Positions 1-9,261 of a stretch of 64,000 nt of DNA are shown here, piece by piece (the stretch's first letter is position 1; every line of letters starts with the position of its first letter). The notes below the pieces were generated by a model, which was not told the origin of the DNA, searched no databases, and saw only the letters and a list, made by a program, of their open reading frames with translations. Location: assembly GCA_964600025.1 (NCBI GenBank), contig CAZRHJ010000002.1, forward strand, positions 1-64,000, given 5' to 3'. The position numbers were made by a program, and so were the translations under genes. This DNA comes from JADFUS01 sp964600025 (lineage in GTDB: Bacteria; Bacteroidota; Bacteroidia; Bacteroidales; Rikenellaceae).

Positions 1-25
1 ATATTATCACTTAATCCATTATAAT

Positions 26-57
26 GATTTTTAAAATTTTTACCGGACAGCAATATT
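26..57 (-). repeat. Dispersed repeat, left-end fragment (copy 1)
   Basis: Reverse complement of the left terminus (TATTGCTGTCCGGTAAAAA followed by TTTTAAAAAT) of the MITE-like repeat family. It overlaps the stop codon of xseA and encodes its last residues. The rest of the element is either absent or lies left of the window. Confidence 0.6.
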
Positions 58-1362
58 TTTATTGAATTCACCTTTTATCGAACCATCTTTTGTAGTAATT
101 GTAAGCTCCATATTGTCATCAAAATCATTAATTGATTTTAGGATAGAGTTTTTTGAAGATACCAAACTATATCCAAGTTCGAGTATTCGTTGTGGAGAGA
201 ATTGCTCGATTTTGGATTTTCGCAACTCCAAATCTCTGTGTGCAACACTATAAACAGAACTTAACGAACTTGCCAAAGATTTGGACATATTATCCAAATT
301 ATTCTGTTCATTTGCATATTTAAGTTTCAAAAGTAACATTAATTTATTCTGAAAGCCATCAAGTCGGCTACGAGTATCTGTAATAGATTTTGTTGCTAAA
401 ACACCCAAACTATTAGAATATTTTGTAATCAATGCAGACTGTTGCATAAATTCCATTTTTATAGAATTTAGGACTTTAAGTTTTGCATCTTCCAAACTAT
501 TATCTACAATATTTGATAACGATACTATATATTGTGCAACTGCGGTAGGAGTTTTTAGATGTTTGTACGCAACTAAGTCTGCCACCGAAACATCTTTTTC
601 GTGACCTATACCCGTAAAAACTGGAATAGGTAATTGTGCAACTGCCGAAGCAATAGCATAGGAATCAAAACAAGACAAATCGTTTACAGAGCCTCCCCCA
701 CGTATAAGTGCAACACAATCAAAAGGTTTCACTCCCTCGTGGTAGTCATAAACTCTTTGTAAGGATTCAACTACCCCAGTCTCTGCTCCTTCGCCTTGAA
801 CGAGAGTTTCAAACAACACTATATCATATTTGTAAGCATAGACATTATTTGTAATCTCTTGCATAAAATCCGTATAACCTGCTGCGTGTGAAGACGAAAC
901 AACTGCAATGCGTTTGACTGCCAAGTCCATATCACATTCACGATTCATATCAAATACGCCATCTTTTTGGAGCTGAGCAATGGTCTGTTGTTTTTGTCTT
1001 TCTATATCGCCCAAAGTATAGTTTGGGTCTATGTTTTCAATTACAAGACTCATTCCATACAATGCGTGAAAAGAAACACGTACATTAACAAGAACTTTTA
1101 TGCCATTTTTGATAGGAGAAGAAGTTGTTTGCATAAAATAATTATTCAATGCAGTAAATCTACTTGCCCAAATCATTGCACGAGATTTCGCACGTGCTTG
1201 ACCACTATTTTCACTTTTCTCAACAAGTTCCATATAGCAATGCCCAGTAGAATTCAATTTCATTTCGCTCACCTCTGCAACTACCCAATAGGTAGCATCA
1301 AGAGAGTAAGTAAGTGCATCTTGAATTTTTGACTGTAAATCAAAAAGTGTGATATAGTTCAT
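40..1362 (-). CDS. xseA: Exodeoxyribonuclease VII large subunit
   Basis: Large catalytic subunit of exonuclease VII, which degrades single-stranded DNA to oligonucleotides in the cytoplasm. The 440-residue length fits the family. An N-terminal OB-fold (about residues 1-105) is followed by the catalytic core with RGGGSVNDL near residue 221, GIGHEKD near 250 and KTPTAVAQ near 270, then a long helical C-terminal region. The small subunit gene xseB usually follows but would lie beyond the left edge. The gene starts 3 bp after the upstream symporter gene, so the two are probably co-transcribed. Its last codons (IAVR and stop) are encoded by the terminus of a dispersed repeat, so the native C-terminus may have been altered. 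Confidence 0.95.
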   Translation of the reverse strand: MNYITLFDLQSKIQDALTYSLDATYWVVAEVSEMKLNSTGHCYMELVEKSENSGQARAKSRAMIWASRFTALNNYFMQTTSSPIKNGIKVLVNVRVSFHALYGMSLVIENIDPNYTLGDIERQKQQTIAQLQKDGVFDMNRECDMDLAVKRIAVVSSSHAAGYTDFMQEITNNVYAYKYDIVLFETLVQGEGAETGVVESLQRVYDYHEGVKPFDCVALIRGGGSVNDLSCFDSYAIASAVAQLPIPVFTGIGHEKDVSVADLVAYKHLKTPTAVAQYIVSLSNIVDNSLEDAKLKVLNSIKMEFMQQSALITKYSNSLGVLATKSITDTRSRLDGFQNKLMLLLKLKYANEQNNLDNMSKSLASSLSSVYSVAHRDLELRKSKIEQFSPQRILELGYSLVSSKNSILKSINDFDDNMELTITTKDGSIKGEFNKNIAVR

Positions 1363-1365
1363 ATT

Positions 1366-2526
1366 TTATTGTTTTGGAGAAACCTTAGTCATAATCATTG
1401 TCAAAGCACCGTCGCCAACTACGTTACAAGCTGTGCCAAAACTATCTTGAAGAGCAAAAATTGTAAGCAATAGAGCTGTACCAGCTTCGTCAAACCCAAG
1501 AACACCTGTAACTATACCAAGCGAAGCAATTACCGTTCCACCCGGAACTCCCGGAGCTCCTACTGCAAAAATTCCCAACAAAACTATAAATAAGACCATT
1601 GTAGTAAGTGGAGGAAAAGAACCGTACAACAACTGAGATACTGTCATTACAAAGAACACCTCTGTAAGAATTGAACCACAAAGGTGGATATTCGAGAATA
1701 AAGGAATTGAAAAATCCACTATTTTTTCGTTTAATATAGGGCTACGTTTTGCACATTTAATAGAAACGGGCAAAGTAGCTGCCGAGGACATAGTTCCTAC
1801 TGCTGTAAAATATGCAGGAGCATAATATTTGAATACTTGCAAAGGGTTTTTGCCAGTAACAAGCATTGCAATAGAGTACAAAATAAACAACCAAACGAAG
1901 TGTGCCACCAAAACGATACCCATTACGTTGATAAACACTGGCAGTTGAGATGTAATTGAACCCTCGTAGCTTAATGCACAGAAGTTTGCAGCAATAAAAA
2001 ACGGCAAAAGTGGAATAAGCACACGATTAATAAGCACCAATACCATTTTTTGGAACTCATCAAGCAAATTCACAACTGCCGTTGCTTTTGTCCAAACTGC
2101 CGACAAGCCAATCATAATAGCCAAAATCAAAGCAGTCATAACAGACATTACTGGTGGGATATTAAGTTCAAACACCATTTTTGGAAGAACATTAAGTCCT
2201 TCTGTGGCTTGGTGAATAGTCAAAAATGGCAATAAGGTATAACCCAACATCATTCCCATAAGTGCAGCACCTACCGAAGATGTATAAGCCAATCCCAAAG
2301 AATATCCCAACATTTTTGACGCTCCATTACCCATTTTGGCAATAGATGAAGCTATAAATGCCAAAATAATCAAAGGCACCATAAAAAATATAACTTGTCC
2401 TAAGATGAAACGCACTGTAACAACTACGTTCATAAAATCTTCGTTTGCAACGAATCCAAGTAAAATACCAATCACAACCGCAATAAGCAGTTTGAAAATT
2501 GTAGAAGTAAAAAGTTTCTTTAACAT
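1366..2526 (-). CDS. Dicarboxylate/amino acid:cation symporter (DAACS family)
   Basis: Inner-membrane sodium- or proton-coupled symporter of the glutamate/dicarboxylate (SDF, TC 2.A.23) family, 386 residues and almost entirely hydrophobic. Family hallmarks are the serine-rich re-entrant loop (TMSSAATLPVS, about residue 245) and the C-terminal GAPGVPGG segment followed by a DSFGTACNVVGDG motif, which corresponds to the substrate-binding helix. The substrate (aspartate/glutamate, serine/threonine or C4-dicarboxylate) cannot be assigned. It lies between miaA, with a dispersed repeat in the gap, and xseA, 3 bp downstream. Confidence 0.9.
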   Translation of the reverse strand: MLKKLFTSTIFKLLIAVVIGILLGFVANEDFMNVVVTVRFILGQVIFFMVPLIILAFIASSIAKMGNGASKMLGYSLGLAYTSSVGAALMGMMLGYTLLPFLTIHQATEGLNVLPKMVFELNIPPVMSVMTALILAIMIGLSAVWTKATAVVNLLDEFQKMVLVLINRVLIPLLPFFIAANFCALSYEGSITSQLPVFINVMGIVLVAHFVWLFILYSIAMLVTGKNPLQVFKYYAPAYFTAVGTMSSAATLPVSIKCAKRSPILNEKIVDFSIPLFSNIHLCGSILTEVFFVMTVSQLLYGSFPPLTTMVLFIVLLGIFAVGAPGVPGGTVIASLGIVTGVLGFDEAGTALLLTIFALQDSFGTACNVVGDGALTMIMTKVSPKQ

Positions 2527-2581
2527 TGTTATTTTGTTTAAAGTTTATTCAAAAAATTGATATGGTTTTATGCTCTCCTAT

Positions 2582-2707
2582 ATCGTACAAGCACCTAATA
2601 AACTCGGTTTTCTTAGGATATTTTGCAGATGGTCATAACGTGGCGTACTGGCGAGTATCTGCAAAATATACAAGATATGCGAGTTTCGTTTTTAGCGGAA
2701 AACAATA
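2582..2707 (+). repeat. Dispersed hairpin repeat (copy 2)
   Basis: Copy of the palindromic repeat without its left terminus. A 13-bp perfect arm pair (ATATTTTGCAGAT / ATCTGCAAAATAT) sits inside a longer imperfect palindrome running from AACTCGG to GCGAGTT. The right terminus TTTTTAGCGGA overlaps the 3' end of miaA and encodes its last codons. It separates miaA from the symporter gene. Confidence 0.8.
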
Positions 2708-3591
2708 ATATGGTTTATTATTTCGGCAAATTCCGATGGTTCAAACCATTTTACGTTCTCTGTACGGCGAAACCACGTGAGCTGACGTTTTGCATAGCGT
2801 CGAGTATTGCGTTTTAGCAGTTCGATAGCCTCTTCGAGAGTTGTTTTGCCATCAAAATAATCAAAAAACTCTTTGTATCCAACCGTCTGCAATGCGTTGT
2901 ATTCTCTGAATGGGTATAGTGATTTTGCTTCCTCAACAAGCCCCTCATTTATCATTATATCTACTCTTCGATTAATTCTGTCATAGAGAATTTCACGCTC
3001 TATGTTTAGTCCAATTTTGATAATATCAAAATCTCGCTGTTTGCTTTGACCTTTGCGAAACTCAGAGTAAGGTTTGCCAGTAGATATACAAACTTCTAAT
3101 CCACGCATAACTCTCTGTGGATTGCTCAAATCAACTTGTGAATAATATTCATTATCTAAGTCTTTCAGACGAGAAGTCAAAGCCTCAATTCCATCTCTTT
3201 CGTAAAGTTCTTGCAAAGATTTTCGCACCGAAGAATCTTCGTCTGGAACATTATCAAAGCCATCACACAAAGCGTCTATATAAAGTCCTGAACCCCCAGT
3301 CAATACCGCATAGTCTGTATGCTTATAAATCTCCGAAAGAGTTTCGAGAGCCTCCAATTCAAACATTCCTGCTGTAAATCTTTCAGAAATATCTTTGGTT
3401 TGTATGAAATAATGCTTAACCTGTGATAGTTGTTCGGCACTCGGAACGGCTGTTCCTATGTTCATTTGTTTATATACCTGCCGTGAGTCGGAAGAAACAA
3501 TAGGAGCATTGAAATATTTTGCTATTTCAATGCTCAAATCAGATTTACCAACTGCTGTTGGACCTAATATTACAATTAGTTTTTTTTTCAT
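2692..3591 (-). CDS. miaA: tRNA dimethylallyltransferase
   Basis: Transfers the dimethylallyl group from DMAPP to N6 of A37 in tRNAs reading UNN codons (i6A37). The 299-residue length is normal. Visible motifs are the P-loop GPTAVGKS (residues 10-17), SSDSRQVY (33-40), TGGSGLYIDAL, NPQRVMRGLE, the ALQTVGYKE segment and the C-terminal RRYAKRQLTWFRR. It starts 3 bp after the upstream PRiA4b-like gene, an arrangement I recall from other Bacteroidota. The C-terminal residues IIVFR and the stop codon fall inside the terminus of a dispersed repeat. Confidence 0.97.
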   Translation of the reverse strand: MKKKLIVILGPTAVGKSDLSIEIAKYFNAPIVSSDSRQVYKQMNIGTAVPSAEQLSQVKHYFIQTKDISERFTAGMFELEALETLSEIYKHTDYAVLTGGSGLYIDALCDGFDNVPDEDSSVRKSLQELYERDGIEALTSRLKDLDNEYYSQVDLSNPQRVMRGLEVCISTGKPYSEFRKGQSKQRDFDIIKIGLNIEREILYDRINRRVDIMINEGLVEEAKSLYPFREYNALQTVGYKEFFDYFDGKTTLEEAIELLKRNTRRYAKRQLTWFRRTENVKWFEPSEFAEIINHIIVFR

Positions 3592-3594
3592 ATT

Positions 3595-4155
3595 TTAATA
3601 ATAAGTTTCACTCTCTGAATATTCATCAAATCCATCAGTAAAATCATTATACTCATCATCACTATATAAATCGTCCTCATAGTCATCAAACATATCCGAA
3701 ACGTCCTCAGCAACCATATCGTCGTTAATTTGGAGAGGGGCTTCGCCTTTCGACATAAGCACACAAGGCAAGACGCCTTCGTCCTCAGATTTATATGATT
3801 TTATAAGCTCTATCAACAAACCTCTATTTGACAACAAATCAAATACATACAACAAACGAGCGTGTTTTTCTTTGATAACTTGACCAAGCAAAACATCTTC
3901 CATTGCAGTAGGCGTAAGCTCGTCTAAGTCGGTATCATTCTCGCCATAGAACATCTTTTCGGAAGTGAACTCTTGAATTTTTGCCCAAGTCTTGTCGCTC
4001 GTAAAAAAAGATGCCATTTCGTTTTCATCAAAGCCCAAATCTTCGACTATAAGATTATGAAAATCTAAAAGTGTTGCATCATAAGGTAATTCGTAATCAC
4101 GTTCAAAGCTTTCGTCCTCAGGAGAATAGGCTTTGAAAAGAAATATCATTTTCAT
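3595..4155 (-). CDS. PRiA4b ORF-3-like (IS1096 passenger-type) acidic protein
   Basis: A 186-residue protein with the N-terminal pattern of the plasmid pRiA4b ORF-3 family (FLFKAYSPEDESFERDYELP, then DATLLDFHNLIVEDLGFDENEMASFF). Chromosomal members are common in Bacteroidota and have no established biochemical role. The last 40 or so residues are extremely rich in Asp, Glu and Tyr and are probably disordered. It heads a transcript with miaA 3 bp downstream, and a TATATTTG promoter element lies about 30 bp upstream. A second ATG two codons in could be the start. The function is unknown; the old transposon-passenger name does not imply mobility here. Confidence 0.75.
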   Translation of the reverse strand: MKMIFLFKAYSPEDESFERDYELPYDATLLDFHNLIVEDLGFDENEMASFFTSDKTWAKIQEFTSEKMFYGENDTDLDELTPTAMEDVLLGQVIKEKHARLLYVFDLLSNRGLLIELIKSYKSEDEGVLPCVLMSKGEAPLQINDDMVAEDVSDMFDDYEDDLYSDDEYNDFTDGFDEYSESETYY

Positions 4156-4180
4156 ATTATTATGTTCTTATTGTATAGTA

Positions 4181-4188
4181 CAAATATA
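4181..4188 (-). promoter_or_regulatory. -7 promoter element of the PRiA4b-like/miaA transcript
   Basis: Minus-strand TATATTTG, matching the Bacteroidota TAnnTTTG -7 consensus, about 26 bp upstream of the PRiA4b-like start codon. Confidence 0.55.
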
Positions 4189-4234
4189 CAACATTTCTGT
4201 TATTTATGAAATATTTTGGAAAAATTATATCAAA

Positions 4235-5872
4235 CTAATTTTTACGCTCAATTTCGTGTAGGTTTTCCATTTTGTGTTTTTCCAAAAATTCGTAAATTCC
4301 TCCAAGATGCTCACGCACTTTTTGGTGTCCAAATTCATAAACTTTTGATGCCAATCCGTCCAAGAAATCCCTATCGTGCGAAACCACAATAAGCGTACCG
4401 TCAAAATTAATCAAAGCCTCTTTCAAAATCTCTTTTGTTTTGAGGTCGAGATGATTGGTAGGCTCGTCAAGAATTAACAAATTGACTGGCTCTAACAGCA
4501 ATTTAATCATAGCCAAACGGGTTCTTTCTCCGCCCGAAAGCACTTTCACAAATTTATCAGAATCATCTTTACCAAACATAAACGCACCCAAAATATCACG
4601 AATTTTGGTACGAATATCCCCAACTGCAATATCGTCGATAGTCTGGAATACTGTTTTGTCTTCATCAAGCAAAGTTGCTTGATTTTGTGCAAAATAACCG
4701 ATTTTTACGTTGTGTCCCATTTGTAGAGTTCCGTCAAAGTCTATCTCGTTCATTATACATTTTACGAGTGTAGATTTACCTTCTCCGTTTCGTCCTACAA
4801 ACGCAACTTTATCTCCTCTTTCGAGTGTCAAAGACGCATTTCTGAAAACCGTATGTTCGTCATAAGATTTTGAAACCCCATCGCACATTACTGGGTAGTT
4901 ACCAGAACGTGGTGATGGTGGAAAACGCAAATTCAAAGCCGACCTATCTTCTTCATCTACCTCCAAAAGTTCTAATTTTTCGAGCATACGAACACGTGAT
5001 TGAACTTGATTGGTTTTGGAATAAGTACCCTTAAATCTTTCAATGAAATCCATATTATCGGCAATCATTTTTTGCTGATTTTCGTAGGCTGCAACCTGTT
5101 GCTCTCGGCGTTCCTTACGAAGTTCCAAATATTTAGAGTAGTTCACTTTATAGTCATATATTCTACCCATAGTAATTTCTATTGTACGAGTAGTTATATT
5201 ATCTACAAATGCTTTGTCGTGGGATATAACCATAACAGCTTTTGCTCCATTTATCAAGAAATCTTCTAACCACTGAATACTCTCAATATCGAGGTGGTTG
5301 GTAGGCTCGTCAAGCAGAATTAAATCTGGTTTTTGTAACAGAATTTTTGCAAGTTCTATCCTCATTCTCCAACCTCCACTAAACTCACTTGTTTGACGAG
5401 TAAAGTCGCTACGTTCAAACCCCAAACCTATCAAACAGCGTTCTGCCTCTTCGTTGTAATTTACAGCTTCAATTGAATATAATTTTTCGCTCAAAGTAGA
5501 AACCTGTTCGATTAATTTTGAATAACTATCACTCTCATAGTCAGTACGTTCTGTAAGTTGAACATTCAAAGCCTCTATCTCACGCTCCATCTCAAACAAA
5601 TGCGAGTAAGCCAAAAGAGTTTCTTCAAAAACTGTACGAGTATTTTCGGTCATTAAGTGCTGAGGCAAATAGCCAATTACACTCCCAGAATCAAACGAAA
5701 CCTTGCCACGTGTAGGGGTTCTTTGTCCAGATATTATCTTCAAAAGAGTTGATTTTCCAGCACCATTTTTGCCCATAAGAGCAATTCTATCTTTGGGATT
5801 TATCACAAAAGATATATCCTTAAAAAGGGTTGTGCCACCAAACTCAACCGCTAATCCATCTACTGATATCAT
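4235..5872 (-). CDS. ABC-F family ATP-binding protein
   Basis: Soluble protein of 545 residues with two ABC ATPase domains and no membrane segments. This is the ABC-F layout, whose members act on ribosomes as translation factors or protect them from antibiotics. The first domain has GKNGAGKST (residues 34-42), signature SGGWRMRIELA and LLDEPTNHLD. The linker (about 240-310) is charged and helical. The second domain has GRNGEGKST (about 355), signature LSGGERTRLA and LILDEPTNHLD. The C-terminal tail is short. It resembles housekeeping YbiT/YkpA-type members more than resistance factors, but the subfamily is not certain. It lies 3 bp after the AlaX-like gene. Confidence 0.92.
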   Translation of the reverse strand: MISVDGLAVEFGGTTLFKDISFVINPKDRIALMGKNGAGKSTLLKIISGQRTPTRGKVSFDSGSVIGYLPQHLMTENTRTVFEETLLAYSHLFEMEREIEALNVQLTERTDYESDSYSKLIEQVSTLSEKLYSIEAVNYNEEAERCLIGLGFERSDFTRQTSEFSGGWRMRIELAKILLQKPDLILLDEPTNHLDIESIQWLEDFLINGAKAVMVISHDKAFVDNITTRTIEITMGRIYDYKVNYSKYLELRKERREQQVAAYENQQKMIADNMDFIERFKGTYSKTNQVQSRVRMLEKLELLEVDEEDRSALNLRFPPSPRSGNYPVMCDGVSKSYDEHTVFRNASLTLERGDKVAFVGRNGEGKSTLVKCIMNEIDFDGTLQMGHNVKIGYFAQNQATLLDEDKTVFQTIDDIAVGDIRTKIRDILGAFMFGKDDSDKFVKVLSGGERTRLAMIKLLLEPVNLLILDEPTNHLDLKTKEILKEALINFDGTLIVVSHDRDFLDGLASKVYEFGHQKVREHLGGIYEFLEKHKMENLHEIERKN

Positions 5873-5875
5873 ATA

Positions 5876-6331
5876 TTATTGTTGTTTGTCTATTTTGAAA
5901 CGAATACGCATAACACCAGTTTCTGGGTTATGGTCAGAAGAAATAATTTTGAGTAGTCCACCAATCTCCGAAGTATTTTGTACGTGAGAACCTATACAAG
6001 GACAAGCATCAAACTCGCCTATATTCACAATTCTCAAATCTCCCTCAACCCCTTCTGGCAAACGTGATAAATCAAATTTTTGACGTGCCAAATTCATCGG
6101 CATCATCTCGATTGTAACAGGAATATTTTTGAGGATAATTTCGTTTACTGTGTTTTGAACAACAGATAGTTCCTCCTCAGTAAGATTTCTATCAAAATGA
6201 TAATCAATCTTAGATTTCTTTTTTTCGATATGTGTGGTAAAAGCTCTACCACAGCCAAACATTCTCGAAATAGTACCATTTAACAAATGTTCAATGGTGT
6301 GCATATTCGGGTTATAATCTTTTTCGCTCAT
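5876..6331 (-). CDS. AlaX-type alanyl-tRNA editing domain protein
   Basis: Free-standing homologue of the AlaRS second additional (editing) domain, 151 residues, expected to hydrolyse mischarged Ser- or Gly-tRNA(Ala). Metal ligands are visible: HTIEHLLN near residue 11 (the HxxxH pair) and CPCIGSHV near residue 110 (Cys and His of the CxxxH pair). There is no aminoacylation or anticodon domain. It begins a transcript with the ABC-F gene, so both products may act in translation quality control, an inference from adjacency. Confidence 0.85.
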   Translation of the reverse strand: MSEKDYNPNMHTIEHLLNGTISRMFGCGRAFTTHIEKKKSKIDYHFDRNLTEEELSVVQNTVNEIILKNIPVTIEMMPMNLARQKFDLSRLPEGVEGDLRIVNIGEFDACPCIGSHVQNTSEIGGLLKIISSDHNPETGVMRIRFKIDKQQ

Positions 6332-6353
6332 ATATTATTGGTATATTTTGGCA

Positions 6354-6361
6354 CAAAAGTA
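6354..6361 (-). promoter_or_regulatory. -7 promoter element of the alaX/ABC-F transcript
   Basis: Minus-strand TACTTTTG (TAnnTTTG consensus) 23 bp upstream of the AlaX-like start codon, in the intergenic region shared with dapF. Confidence 0.5.
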
Positions 6362-6395
6362 ACAATAATAAGCATTATCACAAAGCAGATTAGAA

Positions 6396-6421
6396 TTTTT
6401 CGCAAATAATAATTATATTTG
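6396..6421 (+). promoter_or_regulatory. Promoter of the dapF operon
   Basis: TATATTTG at 6414-6421 matches the Bacteroidota -7 element, and a T-rich TTTTTCG block near -33 lies about 15 bp upstream of it. The expected start of transcription is near 6428, giving a leader of about 15 nt before the dapF ATG. Confidence 0.6.
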
Positions 6422-6443
6422 TAAGTTAAAAGTAAAATATTTT

Positions 6444-7244
6444 ATGCAACAAATAAAATTCAGCAAATATCAAGGTGCAGGAAACGATTTTGTATTGATA
6501 GACAATCGTTTGGGAGAGATTAAATGGAACGAGGGACTTATCCAAAAACTTTCGGACAGAAAATTTGGCATAGGCTCTGACGGAGTTATACTATTAGAAA
6601 AAGATACTGAGTTTGATTTTTATATGAGATATTTTAATCCTGATGGCGGACAAGTCGGAATGTGTGGCAATGGCAGTAGATGTATTGGGCTTTTTGCTCA
6701 TCATTTGGGCATAGGCTCAAAACTCAAAACTTTCCGTTCGCTCGACGGGGTACATAACATAGAGGTAATAGAAGATTTTGGAGAATCTGCACAGCTCAAA
6801 ACAAAATTAATTAATGTCGAGAAAATCGAAAAAATAAACGAAAAGGAATACTTTTTGAATACTGGTGTAAATCACTATGTGAGTTTTTGTGATGATGTTT
6901 CGCAAATAGATATTCTAAAACAAGGCTCAGAGATTAGATATAGCAAAGCATTTGAAGCACTCGGTGGCACTAATGCAAATTTTGTGGAAAGAGTTTCGGC
7001 AGACACTATCAAAATCCGAACCTACGAAAGAGGCGTTGAAAACGAAACTTTGGCGTGTGGAACAGGAGCTACTGCCAGTGCAATAGCAACACACTTCGTG
7101 GAAGAGACACCCTCTCCGATTACAGTCAAAGCACTTGGTGGAGATTTGAAAGTTTATTTTGAAGTCAAAGAAGATATGAGCATACAAAACATATATCTTC
7201 AAGGCGAAGCAAAACGAGTATTTAGTGGTATTATAGAATTATAA
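6444..7244 (+). CDS. dapF: Diaminopimelate epimerase
   Basis: Converts LL-2,6-diaminopimelate to meso-diaminopimelate for lysine and peptidoglycan synthesis. Length is 266 residues. It uses a two-cysteine, cofactor-free mechanism. The two catalytic cysteines are visible as Cys74 in MCGNGSRC and Cys205 in ACGTGATA. Other family motifs are GAGNDFVLID (11-20), GVNHYVSF (141-148) and the GGTNANFVE segment. It is the first gene of a long plus-strand operon and is followed 2 bp later by an alpha/beta hydrolase. Confidence 0.97.
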   Translation: MQQIKFSKYQGAGNDFVLIDNRLGEIKWNEGLIQKLSDRKFGIGSDGVILLEKDTEFDFYMRYFNPDGGQVGMCGNGSRCIGLFAHHLGIGSKLKTFRSLDGVHNIEVIEDFGESAQLKTKLINVEKIEKINEKEYFLNTGVNHYVSFCDDVSQIDILKQGSEIRYSKAFEALGGTNANFVERVSADTIKIRTYERGVENETLACGTGATASAIATHFVEETPSPITVKALGGDLKVYFEVKEDMSIQNIYLQGEAKRVFSGIIEL

Positions 7245-7246
7245 TT

Positions 7247-8038
7247 ATGGAAAAATTTTTGATGGCAAATGGTTGTGCGTTACGAATTAACGACACACAA
7301 AAAGGAGATAAAGTTTTGGTTTTGGTTCACGGATATTTTTTGTCCTTGGATATTTTTGAAGATGTAATCAAAAAACTAAAACAACAATATAGAATAATTA
7401 GTTTTGACGTACCAGGACACGGCATTTCAGAAACTATTGGAGAGTGTCATTCTATGGAGTTTTTGGCAGATGTTGTGGCAGATATATTAGACCAGCAAAA
7501 AGTAGAAAAATGCTATATTGCAGGTCATTCAATGGGTGGATACGTGGCTACTAAATTCGCACAAAAATACAGTGAGCGTTGTGAAGGACTAATTATGATA
7601 CATTCTATTTTTGAGGCAGATAATGACGAGAAAAAAGCATTTAGACAAAAAGAAATAGATTTGATTAAAGCGGGCAAAAAAGAACTTATTGCAAAAATAA
7701 ATCCTGGTAAAGCCATTGCAAAACATTCGCACAAAAAATACGCAGACTTGATTGAAGATTTGGAATATCAAGCGATTGTTTCGGAGAACGAAGGCTGTAT
7801 TGCTCTACTTAACGGTATGATGCAAAGAGAAGATATGAAAGATTTTGCTAAAAATACAAAAACTCCTGTTTTGTGTATTTGGGGGAAATTCGATAGTTTC
7901 TTTCCAGAGAATTACACAGAAAACATAGAGAATTATCTTCCAAATGCGAAACACGTCGTTATGGAGCAATCTGGGCATATGAGTTTTGTGGAGGAAGAAG
8001 ATAAATTTATAGAAACAATCAAAGAATTTATGAAATAA
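7247..8038 (+). CDS. Alpha/beta-fold hydrolase
   Basis: Cytoplasmic alpha/beta hydrolase of 263 residues. The oxyanion region LVHGYF is at about 27-32, the nucleophile elbow GHSMGG places Ser95 as catalytic serine, the acid is probably Asp in WGKFDSFFP, and the catalytic histidine is in QSGHMSFVEE near the C-terminus. There is no signal peptide. The substrate is unknown. It is tightly packed between dapF and the MscS-like gene, 2 bp on either side, which only indicates co-transcription. Confidence 0.85.
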   Translation: MEKFLMANGCALRINDTQKGDKVLVLVHGYFLSLDIFEDVIKKLKQQYRIISFDVPGHGISETIGECHSMEFLADVVADILDQQKVEKCYIAGHSMGGYVATKFAQKYSERCEGLIMIHSIFEADNDEKKAFRQKEIDLIKAGKKELIAKINPGKAIAKHSHKKYADLIEDLEYQAIVSENEGCIALLNGMMQREDMKDFAKNTKTPVLCIWGKFDSFFPENYTENIENYLPNAKHVVMEQSGHMSFVEEEDKFIETIKEFMK

Positions 8039-8040
8039 CT

Positions 8041-9249
8041 ATGGAAACAAATTATATTACAGATTTTTTTCAGAAAACAACAACCGACAGTAGCTCACTG
8101 ACAATAAATATACTTATTGCCCTTGGTTTATCATTGCTACTTAGTTGGATAATTATGTTCGTTTTCAATAGGTATATTTATAGAGCGATTAAACATATTG
8201 CCGAAAAATCATCAACAAAATGGGACGATATATTATTGGAGAAAAAACTATTTCACTCCCTTTCGTTCCTTATTCCAGTAGCTATATTTTGGCTTTCATT
8301 CTCGTATATTGAGTGGGAGTGGAAAGAATTTATACAAAAATTCATTGGTGCGTGGGCAATAGCAGTACTTGGTATTATCATAAATAATTTTTTGGAAAGT
8401 ATCAATTCTATCTACGAAACCTACGAAGTTTCAAAAAACAGACCTATCAAAAGTTTGTTACAAGCCATAAAAATTGTTATATTTTTGATTTTAGTAATTA
8501 TCATTATTAGTATTTTTGTGGGCAAATCACCCGTAGCAATATTTGGATTCTTGGGAGCTGGTGCAGCTGTTATAACATTAGTATTCAAGGATTCTATTGT
8601 TGGATTTGTGTCTGGCGTTCAGCTTGTTACCAACAATATGGTAAAAATTGGGGATTGGATTGTTACTCCAAACGGAACGGCAGACGGCGAGGTTATAGAA
8701 ATATCTATCTATACCATAAAAGTCCAGAATTGGGACAAAACAATATCATCTATTCCTGCCTATAAGCTTATGTCTGAGTCGTTTGTGAACTGGAAAGGAA
8801 TGGAAGAAGGTGGAGGACGCAGAATCAAACGTAGCATAAATATAGACCAAACTTCTGTGCATTTCTTGACTAACGAAGAAATTGAGTTTATGAAATCTTC
8901 GGAATACCTAAAACCTTATATCGAAAAAATGTTGTCTATGCTCGATGCTTACAAAGGCAACGACAAGCACGGAATAGACACAACAAAACTTACAAATTTA
9001 GGTATTTTTAGGATTTATTTGAGCCAATGGTTGGAGGCTAATCCAGATATTAACCAACAAATGACACATATGGTCAGACAACTTCAACCAACACCAGCAG
9101 GAATACCAATCGAGATTTACTGTTTCTCGCAACGCAAAGCGTGGATAGAATACGAGGTGGTACAAGCGGATTTGTTCGATCATATTTTGTCGGTAGTTAG
9201 TTATTTCAACCTAAAAATCTACCAATACAATCAAGTAATAGAAAAATAA
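8041..9249 (+). CDS. MscS-family mechanosensitive channel (YbdG-like)
   Basis: Inner-membrane channel that opens under membrane tension to release osmolytes. The protein has 402 residues. The N-terminal third carries hydrophobic segments (about 22-45, 78-95, 110-130, 145-160). The pore-lining helix is the GFLGAGAAVITLVFKDSIVG region near residues 170-190, followed by the beta domain (MVKIGDWIVTPNG, ADGEVIEI, NWDKTISSIPAYKL). The GGGRRIKRSINID stretch and overall length resemble E. coli YbdG (MscM type) rather than the shorter MscS. Confidence 0.9.
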   Translation: METNYITDFFQKTTTDSSSLTINILIALGLSLLLSWIIMFVFNRYIYRAIKHIAEKSSTKWDDILLEKKLFHSLSFLIPVAIFWLSFSYIEWEWKEFIQKFIGAWAIAVLGIIINNFLESINSIYETYEVSKNRPIKSLLQAIKIVIFLILVIIIISIFVGKSPVAIFGFLGAGAAVITLVFKDSIVGFVSGVQLVTNNMVKIGDWIVTPNGTADGEVIEISIYTIKVQNWDKTISSIPAYKLMSESFVNWKGMEEGGGRRIKRSINIDQTSVHFLTNEEIEFMKSSEYLKPYIEKMLSMLDAYKGNDKHGIDTTKLTNLGIFRIYLSQWLEANPDINQQMTHMVRQLQPTPAGIPIEIYCFSQRKAWIEYEVVQADLFDHILSVVSYFNLKIYQYNQVIEK

Positions 9250-9261
9250 AAAATATAAATT

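Noticed and set aside
3595..4155. Transposon gene (IS1096 passenger name)
   Set aside because: Only the family name suggests a mobile element; there is no transposase, inverted repeat or target duplication, and pairing with miaA is seen elsewhere in Bacteroidota.
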